This document shows positions 50,761-58,805 of a DNA stretch of 64,000 nt, in pieces (the first letter of the stretch is position 1; every line of letters starts with the position of its first letter). The position numbers and the translations under genes were made by a program. The DNA is from Nonlabens tegetincola (GTDB taxonomy: Bacteria > Bacteroidota > Bacteroidia > Flavobacteriales > Flavobacteriaceae): positions 558,001-622,000 of the forward strand of contig NZ_MQVV01000012.1 in the NCBI RefSeq assembly GCF_002954355.1, written 5' to 3'. The notes beneath the pieces were generated by a model, which was not told the origin of the DNA, did no database searches, and saw only the letters and a list, made by a program, of their open reading frames with translations.

Positions 50761-51312
50761 ATGGCAAAAGATAAACAACAACAAGAAGAAGTAGAGCAAG
50801 AGGTGTTGCATAATACTGAAGAACAAGATGTTGCTCAAGAGCAAGATCATAGTGAGGAAAAAACTGAACTGGAAAAAGTTCAAGAGGAATTACAAGCAGA
50901 AAAAGACCGCTACTTAAGGTTGTTTGCAGAATTTGAAAACTATAAACGTCGCACAGCCAAAGAACGTGTAGAGTTATTTAAAACAGCCGGTGAAGGCATT
51001 TTAAAGGATATGTTACCGGTATTAGATGATTTTGATAGAGCACTTGTAGAAATCAATAAGTCTGATGATGAACAACTTACCGCAGGTGTTACACTTATAA
51101 GCAACAAGCTGCGCAATACATTAAAATCAAAAAACCTAGAAGAGGTTGAGGTTGAGGCTGGAGATACTTTTAATGCAGACGATCACGAGGCTGTTACACA
51201 AATTCCAGCTCCTAATGATGATATGAAAGGTAAAATCATCGACGTAATAGAAAAAGGATATAAACTAGGTGACAAAGTGATACGTTACCCAAAAGTGGTT
51301 ATAGGAAAATAA
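50761..51312 (+). CDS. grpE: Nucleotide exchange factor GrpE
   Basis: A 183-residue co-chaperone that releases ADP from DnaK. An acidic coiled-coil N-terminal part ([40 protein letters not shown]) leads to the C-terminal beta domain with [45 protein letters not shown] 50761 is the start; an upstream TTG frame is rejected. The dnaJ gene follows after one base, the usual grpE-dnaJ pair; dnaK is elsewhere. Confidence 0.96.
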   Translation: MAKDKQQQEEVEQEVLHNTEEQDVAQEQDHSEEKTELEKVQEELQAEKDRYLRLFAEFENYKRRTAKERVELFKTAGEGILKDMLPVLDDFDRALVEINKSDDEQLTAGVTLISNKLRNTLKSKNLEEVEVEAGDTFNADDHEAVTQIPAPNDDMKGKIIDVIEKGYKLGDKVIRYPKVVIGK

Positions 51313-51313
51313 T

Positions 51314-52447
51314 ATGGCAGATTTTTATGAAGTATTAGGTATAGATCGCAATGCGAGTGCTGCAGAGATTAAGAAAGCATATCGTAAAAAAGCGGTTAAA
51401 TACCATCCAGATAAGAATCCTGGTGATGCAGAGGCAGAAGAAATGTTTAAAAAAGCAGCCGAGGCTTATGAAACCTTGAGCGATCCTCAGAAAAAAGCTA
51501 GATATGATCAACTAGGTCATCAGGCATATACGAGTGGCGCTGGCGGTTTTGGAGGTGGCTCTGGTGGTTTTGGCGGCATGGATATGGATGATATCTTTAG
51601 TCAGTTTGGCGATATATTCGGCGGTGCTGGTGGTGGCTTTTCTGGGTTTGGAGGATTCGGTGGCGGCGGCGGACGCCGCAGAGTTAAAGGTAAAGACCTG
51701 CGAATAAGAGTATCCCTTACCCTGGAAGAAGCTGCAAATGGAGTAGATAAAAAGGTTAAGGTTAAACGTAAAAAACAAGCGGCAGGAGTTTCTTATAAAA
51801 CTTGTGGCACTTGTAACGGTAGCGGACAAGTTACTCGTATTCAAAACACGATTCTTGGAAGAATGCAAACTAGCGCTCCTTGTAGCACCTGTGGTGGATC
51901 AGGTCAAATCTTGGACAAAAAACCTAATGGTGCAGACTCTCAAGGTCTCATAGTAGATGAGGAGTTAGTGACTATTCAAATTCCTGCTGGTGTTGAAAGT
52001 GACATGCGATTAAAGGTAGGTGGTAAAGGGAACGATGCACCAGGAAATGGTGTGAGTGGAGACCTACTAGTTGATATTGAAGTTAAACCTCATGAATCAC
52101 TACAACGAGAAGGAAATAATTTACACTATGACCTATATATAAGTGTTCCAGAAGCTGTATTAGGAACCTCTAAAGAAATTCAAACGGTTACAGGAAAAGT
52201 CAGAATTCCGATAGAATCTGGAATTCAAAGTGGAAAAATTTTAAGATTACGTGGAAAAGGGATGCCTAGCTTAAATGGTTATGGAACTGGCGATTTACTT
52301 GTTCATGTAAACGTCTGGACACCACGTAACTTAACTCGTGAGCAGAAAGAGTTTTTTGAAAATATGATGGCCGATTCAAACTTTGAACCAGCTCCTGAGA
52401 AGTCGGATAAATCATTTTTTGAAAAGGTAAAAGACATGTTTTCTTAA
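51314..52447 (+). CDS. dnaJ: Chaperone protein DnaJ with two-repeat zinc region
   Basis: A 377-residue Hsp40. J domain residues 1-70 with HPD at 31-33, a Gly/Phe-rich region about 75-125, and C-terminal client-binding beta domains. The cysteine-rich region contains only two CxxCxGxG repeats (CGTCNGSG and CSTCGGSG) instead of four, so only one zinc site is possible; I recall this short form in other Flavobacteriia. It follows grpE by one base and is ended by tandem terminators. Confidence 0.96.
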   Translation: MADFYEVLGIDRNASAAEIKKAYRKKAVKYHPDKNPGDAEAEEMFKKAAEAYETLSDPQKKARYDQLGHQAYTSGAGGFGGGSGGFGGMDMDDIFSQFGDIFGGAGGGFSGFGGFGGGGGRRRVKGKDLRIRVSLTLEEAANGVDKKVKVKRKKQAAGVSYKTCGTCNGSGQVTRIQNTILGRMQTSAPCSTCGGSGQILDKKPNGADSQGLIVDEELVTIQIPAGVESDMRLKVGGKGNDAPGNGVSGDLLVDIEVKPHESLQREGNNLHYDLYISVPEAVLGTSKEIQTVTGKVRIPIESGIQSGKILRLRGKGMPSLNGYGTGDLLVHVNVWTPRNLTREQKEFFENMMADSNFEPAPEKSDKSFFEKVKDMFS

Positions 52448-52475
52448 AAAAACTTAATGAATTAGAAAAAAGTTC

Positions 52476-52483
52476 TATATTTG
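52476..52483 (+). promoter_or_regulatory. Candidate -7 element between dnaJ and its terminators
   Basis: TATATTTG, a perfect TANNTTTG box 29 bases after the dnaJ stop. The next coding start is 190 bases away and two terminators intervene, so if active it would drive a short RNA of about 80 bases or less. Confidence 0.35.
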
Positions 52484-52484
52484 A

Positions 52485-52521
52485 AATAACAATTGGTTTC
52501 AACACCAGTTGTTATTTTTCT
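52485..52521 (+). terminator. First terminator after dnaJ
   Basis: Twelve-base-pair stem with one G-T wobble (52485-52496 with 52505-52516), eight-base loop, followed by TTTCTTTTT. Confidence 0.8.
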
Positions 52522-52538
52522 TTTTCATAGCAATTTTT

Positions 52539-52572
52539 CCCACCTCTTTGTCAAAAGAGGTGGGTTTTTTTT
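52539..52572 (+). terminator. Second terminator after dnaJ
   Basis: Eleven-base-pair perfect stem (52539-52549 with 52554-52564), four-base loop and eight T: a canonical strong terminator, 100 bases before the next gene. Confidence 0.92.
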
Positions 52573-52672
52573 ATGGCTTAACCTACCTTTAAATAAATCA
52601 TTCCTATTAAATATATCTAAAATACTTTATACCACGGCCTATATTGTTAACTTGCGTGTTTCATTATTGAAT

Positions 52673-53599
52673 ATGGGATACGCATTACAAGCAGAAAACA
52701 TAACAAAACAATATGGCGATTATACTGCATTGAATAATTTGACCATAAAAGTTCCAGAAGGATCTATATATGGATTATTAGGTCCAAACGGTGCAGGTAA
52801 AACTTCTCTTATTAGAATTATCAATCAAATTACAATGCCTGATAAAGGTAGTGTGTTATTGAATGGTGAACCACTAGCACCAAATCATATTGCACAAATT
52901 GGATACATGCCTGAAGAGCGTGGTTTGTATAAAAGCATGAAAGTAGGCGAGCAATGCTTGTACCTAGCCCAATTAAAAGGTCTGTCTAAAAAAGAGGCTA
53001 AGCAACGACTGGAGTTTTGGTTTGAAAGATTAGGTATGCAAGGATGGTGGAATAAAAAACTGCAAGAACTTTCAAAGGGTATGGCCCAAAAAGTTCAATT
53101 TATTGTGACTGTTTTACACCAACCTAAGCTATTAATCTTTGATGAACCGTTTTCAGGATTTGACCCAGTAAACGCCAACCTAATAAAGGATGAAATCCTA
53201 TATCTAAGAGATCAAGGTGCTACTATTATTTTTTCTACTCATAGAATGGAAAGTGTGGAAGAAATGTGTGATCATATTGCTTTAATTAACAAATCAAATT
53301 TGGTTTTGGAAGGCCCAATTAACCGTGTAAAACAAGAGTATCGTAACAACGATTATCAAATAAGTATTTTAAGTGAAACAGATTCATGGTTAAAAGAACT
53401 TCCAGTTGAGTGGCAAGCACAATCAACCGATATCAAAGGACTAGATAATACAGTTGATTTTAAAATTCATTTACAAAAAGAAGTTTCTATAAATGAGGTT
53501 TTCAATAGATTAACCCAATTGGGTGAAGTAACTCATTTCAGTGAAATTATACCTAGCATAAACGATATATTTATTAAAAACGTAGGTTGCAATGAGTAA
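52673..53599 (+). CDS. ABC transporter ATP-binding protein (ABC-2 exporter)
   Basis: A 308-residue ABC ATPase: Walker A GPNGAGKTS, Q-loop GYMPEERGLYKSM, signature LSKGMAQKVQ, Walker B LLIFDEPFSGFDP and switch His in FSTHRMESV. The signature LSKGMAQK and C-terminal DUF4162-like part (YQISILSETDSWLKELPVEWQAQ) resemble NatA-type sodium exporters. ATG 52673 (MGYALQAENITKQYG) is the conserved start; the long frame upstream crosses the terminator and is rejected. The permease gene overlaps its end by 8 bases. First gene of a six-gene operon. Confidence 0.92.
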   Translation: MGYALQAENITKQYGDYTALNNLTIKVPEGSIYGLLGPNGAGKTSLIRIINQITMPDKGSVLLNGEPLAPNHIAQIGYMPEERGLYKSMKVGEQCLYLAQLKGLSKKEAKQRLEFWFERLGMQGWWNKKLQELSKGMAQKVQFIVTVLHQPKLLIFDEPFSGFDPVNANLIKDEILYLRDQGATIIFSTHRMESVEEMCDHIALINKSNLVLEGPINRVKQEYRNNDYQISILSETDSWLKELPVEWQAQSTDIKGLDNTVDFKIHLQKEVSINEVFNRLTQLGEVTHFSEIIPSINDIFIKNVGCNE

Positions 53600-54884
53600 A
53601 CTAGGTTTAATAATTAAAAGAGAATACTTGACAAAGGTTCGTAATAGGACCTTTATAATAATGACCTTTGTAAGTCCTATGATATTCATCGGTGTAGCTG
53701 TGCTTATAGGTTGGCTCACAAATTTGAATAGAGAAGATTCTAGGACTGTAGCAATACTTGATGAGACTGGTGCGTCCTATGTAGATTTGTTTGAAGATTA
53801 TAGCAACTTCAAATTTGTTCGAGTTGATAATCAGATCGATCAAGCCATAACTGCTACTAAAGAGGCAGGCTATTATGGATTGATACACATATATGGTGTT
53901 GACAATGAAGTCGAAAATTTGACTTTTTATTCAAAGGACAATCCATCTTCAGGTTTTATAGAAAGAATAGAGAATGCCATAAACAAAAAAGCCACTGAGT
54001 ATAAATTATTAGAAAACAATATTCAACCTAGCATTTTACAAGCAGCAACTGTAAAAAAGCAGTTGCAGTTACAAACATTTGATGGCGATACGACCAGTAA
54101 GGAAGCAGGATGGATTAAAATTGCTGCAGGTGGAGCAGCAGGATATTTATTAATGATGTTCATCATAATATATGGTAACATGCTCATGCGGTCTGTAATT
54201 GAGGAAAAAACAAATCGTATTGTAGAAATTATAGTGAGCAGTGTTAAACCTATATATCTTATGTTGGGTAAGATAACAGGAACGTCACTGGCGGGAATTA
54301 CTCAATTTCTTATTTGGGTGGTTTTAGGTGGAACGCTGGCAATTGTTTTGTCAGTCGTTTTGGGACCAGATGCTCTTCAAAACCCAGCTAACGAGCAACT
54401 CGTTAATCAAGTTCAAACAGCTAGTGAAGCCCAAGCTTTTGTCAATGACATTTTAAAATTACCAATAGGACAATTGATTTTCCTCTTTTTCGTCTATTTC
54501 ATAGGAGGATATTTTTTATACGCTAGTATATATACTGCTATAGGTGCAGCTGTAGATAGTGAGACAGATACACAGCAATTTATGCTTCCTATCATTTTAC
54601 CATTAATGCTATCCATATATGTAGGTTTTTTCTCGGTTATAGATAATCCACACGGTACGGTTGCCGTTACATTTAGTTATATACCTTTAACCAGTCCCAT
54701 CGTTATGTTAATGAGGATTCCTTTTGGAGAGATAACTTGGTGGGAAATTCTTATAAGTGTAAGCTTGCTATATGCAAGTATAATAGGAGTTACCTATATA
54801 GCTGCCAAAATATACCGTGTAGGTATTTTAATGTATGGCAAAAAGACGAGTTGGAAACAATTATATAAGTGGTTAAAGTACTAA
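53592..54884 (+). CDS. ABC-2 type transporter permease (NatB-like)
   Basis: A 430-residue permease: an N-terminal membrane segment after LIIKREYLTKVRNRTFIIMTFVSPMIFIGVAV, an extracytoplasmic domain (about residues 45-175), then five membrane segments. Landmarks are MRSVIEEKTNRIVEIIVSSVKPIYLMLGKITGTSLAG and YFLYASIYTAIGAAVDSETDTQQFMLPI. It forms an exporter with the upstream ATPase, overlapping by 8 bases. The cargo could be sodium, a drug or a lipid; the sequence alone does not say. Confidence 0.92.
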   Translation: MSKLGLIIKREYLTKVRNRTFIIMTFVSPMIFIGVAVLIGWLTNLNREDSRTVAILDETGASYVDLFEDYSNFKFVRVDNQIDQAITATKEAGYYGLIHIYGVDNEVENLTFYSKDNPSSGFIERIENAINKKATEYKLLENNIQPSILQAATVKKQLQLQTFDGDTTSKEAGWIKIAAGGAAGYLLMMFIIIYGNMLMRSVIEEKTNRIVEIIVSSVKPIYLMLGKITGTSLAGITQFLIWVVLGGTLAIVLSVVLGPDALQNPANEQLVNQVQTASEAQAFVNDILKLPIGQLIFLFFVYFIGGYFLYASIYTAIGAAVDSETDTQQFMLPIILPLMLSIYVGFFSVIDNPHGTVAVTFSYIPLTSPIVMLMRIPFGEITWWEILISVSLLYASIIGVTYIAAKIYRVGILMYGKKTSWKQLYKWLKY

Positions 54885-54888
54885 CAAG

Positions 54889-55770
54889 ATGAAATTAGAC
54901 TGGCAATCCATTAAAGATTTTTTGACCTATCAAATAATTGAAGCAAAGGAAAAGGGCGATTTTCATTTAGACACATGGATGGTGATTCTTGCCATTGTTG
55001 CTTTACTTGCAACCAAGGTCCTCTTAAGAGTATTGAAAAAAATTCTTACTCGTAAAATGGATCACAGTGACAAACTAAAATTTGATAGTATTTTCAGGTT
55101 TTTTAACTATCTGGTTTACATCATTGTTATCTTGGTTATACTGAATAGTTCTGGAGCAGATATTACGGCATTACTTACAGCCAGTGCCGCGTTATTCGTC
55201 GGGATTGGATTTGCTTTACAGGACTTCTTCAAGGATATCATAGCAGGTATAACAATTATCGTGGATAAATCGGTTCTGGTTAATGACATCATAGAAGTAG
55301 ATGATAAGGTAGGTCGTGTTTTTGAAATCAAATTAAGAAGTACGAGAGCCATCACAAGAGACGATAAAGTATTGATTATACCTAATCACTTATTTCTCTC
55401 GGACATTGTTTTTAATTACACACAAAATCATGCAAAAACAAGAGAAAAGGTAGGAGTAGGAGTAGCCTATGGAAGTGATACACGACTAGTAGAAAAAATA
55501 CTACTCGAGGTTGCGAATAATCAAAAAGGAGTGCTTAAAAGTCCAGAACCCATGGTTCTATTTCAAAATTTTGGAGATAGTTCTTTAGATTTTGAACTGT
55601 TTTTTTACGTACGCGATGCTTTTACCGATCCTAAAATTAAGAGTAGTCTGCGTTTTGAAATTGACAAAGCTTTTAGAGAAAACAAGATATCAATACCGTT
55701 CCCTCAACGAGATTTACACCTAGTATCTTCTAATATCACATGGAAAAAAGATGATGAAAAAACTGATTAA
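54889..55770 (+). CDS. Mechanosensitive ion channel, MscS family
   Basis: A 293-residue small-conductance mechanosensitive channel that releases solutes on osmotic downshock. Three N-terminal membrane helices end in the pore helix SSGADITALLTASAALFVGIGFALQDFFKDIIAGI, followed by the beta domain (VNDIIEVDDKVGRVFEIKLRSTRAITRDDKVLIIPNHLFLSDIVFNYT) and the alpha/beta domain ending EIDKAFRENKISIPFPQRDLHL, a strong family signature. It is 4 bases after the permease gene and overlaps the next gene by 20 bases. Confidence 0.95.
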   Translation: MKLDWQSIKDFLTYQIIEAKEKGDFHLDTWMVILAIVALLATKVLLRVLKKILTRKMDHSDKLKFDSIFRFFNYLVYIIVILVILNSSGADITALLTASAALFVGIGFALQDFFKDIIAGITIIVDKSVLVNDIIEVDDKVGRVFEIKLRSTRAITRDDKVLIIPNHLFLSDIVFNYTQNHAKTREKVGVGVAYGSDTRLVEKILLEVANNQKGVLKSPEPMVLFQNFGDSSLDFELFFYVRDAFTDPKIKSSLRFEIDKAFRENKISIPFPQRDLHLVSSNITWKKDDEKTD

Positions 55771-56638
55771 AATATTAATACTGATAATTGTTGTTCTCGC
55801 TTTCGCGAAAGCGAACTCACAAGCAACTGATCTATTTAGAACAGAATTTACGTATTTCCCACAAAGTGATAGTGATAATAGCTTTAGGAGATTTAGAACC
55901 TTTGTCAATGTTCCATTGAAAGTAAAAGAGCAATCTTATCTAGTTCCTTTCATAGAATATAGGAACGTTCACTTACTAATAAGAGATGATGAACGATTTA
56001 GACAACTTAAGACTGATAGGTATGAAAGTATTGAAGTTGCCCTAGGATACACATTTCCTATGGAGAATAATTGGAGATTTGGTGCAAGGGTAGGTTTATT
56101 AGCAGCATCAAATTTTGATGAGGCAAAGCCAATAAGTGAAGATTTGTTTTTTACAGGAAGTGCTTACTTCATCAAGGACATGAAAAAAAGAACAGATGGT
56201 GGAAAACCATGGCGACTTGTATTAGGTGTGCAGTACTCAACAACGGTTGGTCGACCATTCCCATTACCTTACGTAAATTATTACAGAGAGTTTGCAACAG
56301 ATTGGAGCTATAGTATAGGAGCTCCCAAAATGAATTTAAGATATAGATTTAATGATCAACATAGTGTACAATTATATGCAAGATTAGATGGTTTTTATGC
56401 TAATATTCAAAACGACGTAAACACAATTAATGGAGTTGCTGATAATATAAGTATGACAACTGCCATGATGGGACCAGGTTATACATATAACTTAACAAAG
56501 CATATTTCATTTTATGTATATGCAGGATACACTATCTTTAACGATATAAGATTAAGAGATGCAGATGGAGAAGATGTGCGCACTATTAATAGCAGCAATA
56601 CATTTTATTCTAGAGCAGGTATAAAATTTCAAATTTAA
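55751..56638 (+). CDS. DUF6268 family outer-membrane beta-barrel protein
   Basis: A 295-residue exported protein with a signal peptide ending AFAKANSQ and many amphipathic strands (SIEVALGYTFPMENNWRFGARVGLLAA, WRLVLGVQYSTTVGRPFPLPYVNYYREFATDWSYSIGAPKMNLRYRF, FYSRAGIKFQI), matching DUF6268. The function is unknown. It overlaps the MscS gene by 20 bases and the response-regulator gene by one base. Part of its signal peptide (A-F-A-K-A) is encoded by a palindrome copy. Start at 55751; 55754 is also an ATG. Confidence 0.85.
   Translation: MMKKLIKILILIIVVLAFAKANSQATDLFRTEFTYFPQSDSDNSFRRFRTFVNVPLKVKEQSYLVPFIEYRNVHLLIRDDERFRQLKTDRYESIEVALGYTFPMENNWRFGARVGLLAASNFDEAKPISEDLFFTGSAYFIKDMKKRTDGGKPWRLVLGVQYSTTVGRPFPLPYVNYYREFATDWSYSIGAPKMNLRYRFNDQHSVQLYARLDGFYANIQNDVNTINGVADNISMTTAMMGPGYTYNLTKHISFYVYAGYTIFNDIRLRDADGEDVRTINSSNTFYSRAGIKFQI
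55798..55813. repeat. 16-bp palindromic repeat, copy 13 (inside DUF6268 gene)
   Basis: Perfect CGCTTTCGCGAAAGCG, read as L-A-F-A-K-A-N at the end of the signal peptide. The sequence is tolerated at the cleavage region of the signal. Confidence 0.95.
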
Positions 56639-57801
56639 TGGCACAAATACTTATTATAGAAGATGAAAGCGCAATTAGAAGAGTGCTGGGTAAAATATTA
56701 AGTGAAGAGGATAAGAATTACAAAATCACTGAAGCCGAGGATGGTCTTGCAGGTATGGACCTTATAAAGGACAACGATTATGATCTGGTACTTTGTGATA
56801 TAAAAATGCCCAAAATGGATGGAGTAGAGGTTTTGGAAGCTGTTCAAAAAATAAAGCCCGAAACTCCTGTAGTAATGATTTCTGGACATGGCGATTTAGA
56901 TACTGCTGTTCAAACTATGAGATTAGGAGCTTTTGATTACATTTCAAAACCACCAGATTTAAATAGGCTGTTGAATACTGTGCGCAACGCCTTAGATCGT
57001 AAAACTCTAGTCGTAGAAAATAAGCGACTAAAGAAAAAGGTAAGTAAGAATTACGAGATGATTGGTGAGAGTGAATTAATTTCAATAATCAAAAATATTA
57101 TTGAGAAAGTAGCTCCTACAGATGCCCGGGTCTTAATAACCGGTGGGAATGGTACAGGTAAAGAACTTGTGGCTCACTGGTTACATGAAAAAAGTGATCG
57201 TTCAAAAAAGCCATTCATTGAAGTTAATTGTGCCGCTATTCCTAGTGAACTCATAGAAAGTGAGCTCTTTGGTCATGTTAAAGGTAGCTTTACTGGAGCA
57301 AATAAAGATCGTGCAGGAAAATTTGAAGCCGCAAATGGCGGAACCATTTTTCTCGATGAAATAGGTGATATGTCATTGCCTGCTCAAGCCAAAGTTTTAC
57401 GAGCGTTACAAGAAAATAGAATTCAACGAGTAGGTAGTGATAAGGATATACAGGTAAATGTGAGAATTCTTGCAGCTACAAATAAGGATCTAAAAAAAGA
57501 AATTGAAGAAAAAAGATTTAGAGAAGATCTATATCATAGACTCGCTGTGATTTTAATAAACGTTCCATCACTGAATGAACGACGTGATGATATACCCTTA
57601 TTGGTAGAGCACTTTGCACAAAAAATAGCTCAGGAACAAGGTGGTTCAAGAAAAGAGTTTCATGCTAATGCAATTAAATTATTGCAAGAATATGATTGGA
57701 CGGGAAATATTAGAGAATTACGTAATGTAGTGGAACGACTAATCATATTAGGAGGAGAAGAGATTAGTGAAAATGATGTCAAACTATTTGCAAGTAAATA
57801 A
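56638..57801 (+). CDS. Sigma-54-dependent response regulator lacking the DNA-binding domain
   Basis: A 387-residue NtrC-type protein. The receiver domain (1-120) has phospho-acceptor Asp54 in LVLCDIKMPKMDG; the AAA+ domain (about 140-370) has Walker A GGNGTGKE, the sigma-54 contact loop GSFTGA, Walker B GGTIFLDEIGDM and the arginine finger region. It ends at WTGNIRELRNVVERLIILGGEEISENDVKLFASK with no Fis-type helix-turn-helix, so it may activate sigma-54 RNA polymerase from solution or through a partner. No histidine kinase gene is adjacent. One-base overlaps (TAATG and equivalent) link it to both neighbours. Confidence 0.9.
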   Translation: MAQILIIEDESAIRRVLGKILSEEDKNYKITEAEDGLAGMDLIKDNDYDLVLCDIKMPKMDGVEVLEAVQKIKPETPVVMISGHGDLDTAVQTMRLGAFDYISKPPDLNRLLNTVRNALDRKTLVVENKRLKKKVSKNYEMIGESELISIIKNIIEKVAPTDARVLITGGNGTGKELVAHWLHEKSDRSKKPFIEVNCAAIPSELIESELFGHVKGSFTGANKDRAGKFEAANGGTIFLDEIGDMSLPAQAKVLRALQENRIQRVGSDKDIQVNVRILAATNKDLKKEIEEKRFREDLYHRLAVILINVPSLNERRDDIPLLVEHFAQKIAQEQGGSRKEFHANAIKLLQEYDWTGNIRELRNVVERLIILGGEEISENDVKLFASK

Positions 57802-58685
57802 TGGAATTCAACGTAACGCCATCAGATTTTAAAGTTGACTCTACTTTTAACCTGTCATCTCATCCTACCTTACCTTTAGATATTTTAGAAAAAAAAGAGG
57901 CAAAAAAAAGGCTAGCTAAGGTTAGAAGAGAATTAGCACATTTCCAGGCTAGAATGTATGCCCATGACAAACACGCTGTACTGGTCTGTTTTCAAGGTAT
58001 GGATACGGCAGGAAAGGATAGCTTAGTAAGAGAAGTTTTTAAAGACTTTAATGTGAGAGGTGTTGAACATTATAGTTTTAAAGTACCTACCGATTTAGAA
58101 CGTTCACATGGATACTTATGGCGTCACTATATAGCTTTACCTTCAAAAGGTCATTTTGGAATTTTTAATAGAACACATTATGAAAATGTGTTAGTGACTA
58201 GAGTACATCCAGAATACCTGATGGAAGAAAATCTCCCTGATTTTAATGATCCTAGCGATGCTAATTCTGATTTTTGGAGTATGCGATTTGAACAAATCAA
58301 CAATTTCGAAAAAGAACTTACGCAAAATGGCACCTTTATATTTAAGTTCTTTTTGAATATCAGCAAGCAAGAACAAAAAAATCGCTTATTAAGGAGATTG
58401 CACATACCAGAAAAAAACTGGAAGTTTTCCGATGGAGATCTAGCAGAGAGGAAACTTTGGGGTAAATATATGGATTGTTATCAAGACGCTATAAAAAATA
58501 CTTCGACAACATACGCACCGTGGTATGTAGTGCCGTCAGACAATAAACCAATGGCAAGATTAATAGTTGCTGAGGTTTTGAATCAAACACTGCAACAATT
58601 TAGTGAGATACAACCACCTAAATTAGACTTGGATAAAGCAGCTAATATTCAGAGTTATATCAGCCAATTAGAAAACGAGGAATAA
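57801..58685 (+). CDS. Polyphosphate kinase 2 family protein
   Basis: A 294-residue PPK2 enzyme that transfers phosphate between polyphosphate and nucleoside mono- or diphosphates. Walker A is FQGMDTAGKDSLVREVF, Walker B/lid residues are FGIFNRTHYENVLVTRVHPEYL, and the lid region has RRLHIPEKNWKFSDGDLAERKLWGKYMDCYQDAIKNTSTTYAPWYVVPSDNK. The class (ADP-, AMP- or both) cannot be decided with certainty. Its start overlaps the response-regulator stop by one base; it is the last gene of the six-gene operon. Confidence 0.93.
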   Translation: MEFNVTPSDFKVDSTFNLSSHPTLPLDILEKKEAKKRLAKVRRELAHFQARMYAHDKHAVLVCFQGMDTAGKDSLVREVFKDFNVRGVEHYSFKVPTDLERSHGYLWRHYIALPSKGHFGIFNRTHYENVLVTRVHPEYLMEENLPDFNDPSDANSDFWSMRFEQINNFEKELTQNGTFIFKFFLNISKQEQKNRLLRRLHIPEKNWKFSDGDLAERKLWGKYMDCYQDAIKNTSTTYAPWYVVPSDNKPMARLIVAEVLNQTLQQFSEIQPPKLDLDKAANIQSYISQLENEE

Positions 58686-58772
58686 ATTCTAGTTACATTC
58701 TAACCTTGAATTTTTTAATTCTATTGATGTGACAAAAGTACCCCAATATGTTATCGTGAGCATTTGATTGTT

Positions 58773-58780
58773 TAGTTTTG
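58773..58780 (+). promoter_or_regulatory. -7 promoter element of the MATE gene
   Basis: TAGTTTTG, perfect TANNTTTG, 25 bases before the GTG start at 58806. Confidence 0.6.
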
Positions 58781-58805
58781 GCGCCTTAATCACAAAAAAT
58801 CTGGC

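Noticed and set aside
52493-52672. N-terminal extension of the ABC ATPase
   Set aside because: The extension would be translated from a terminator hairpin and lacks family similarity; ATG 52673 fits the conserved start.
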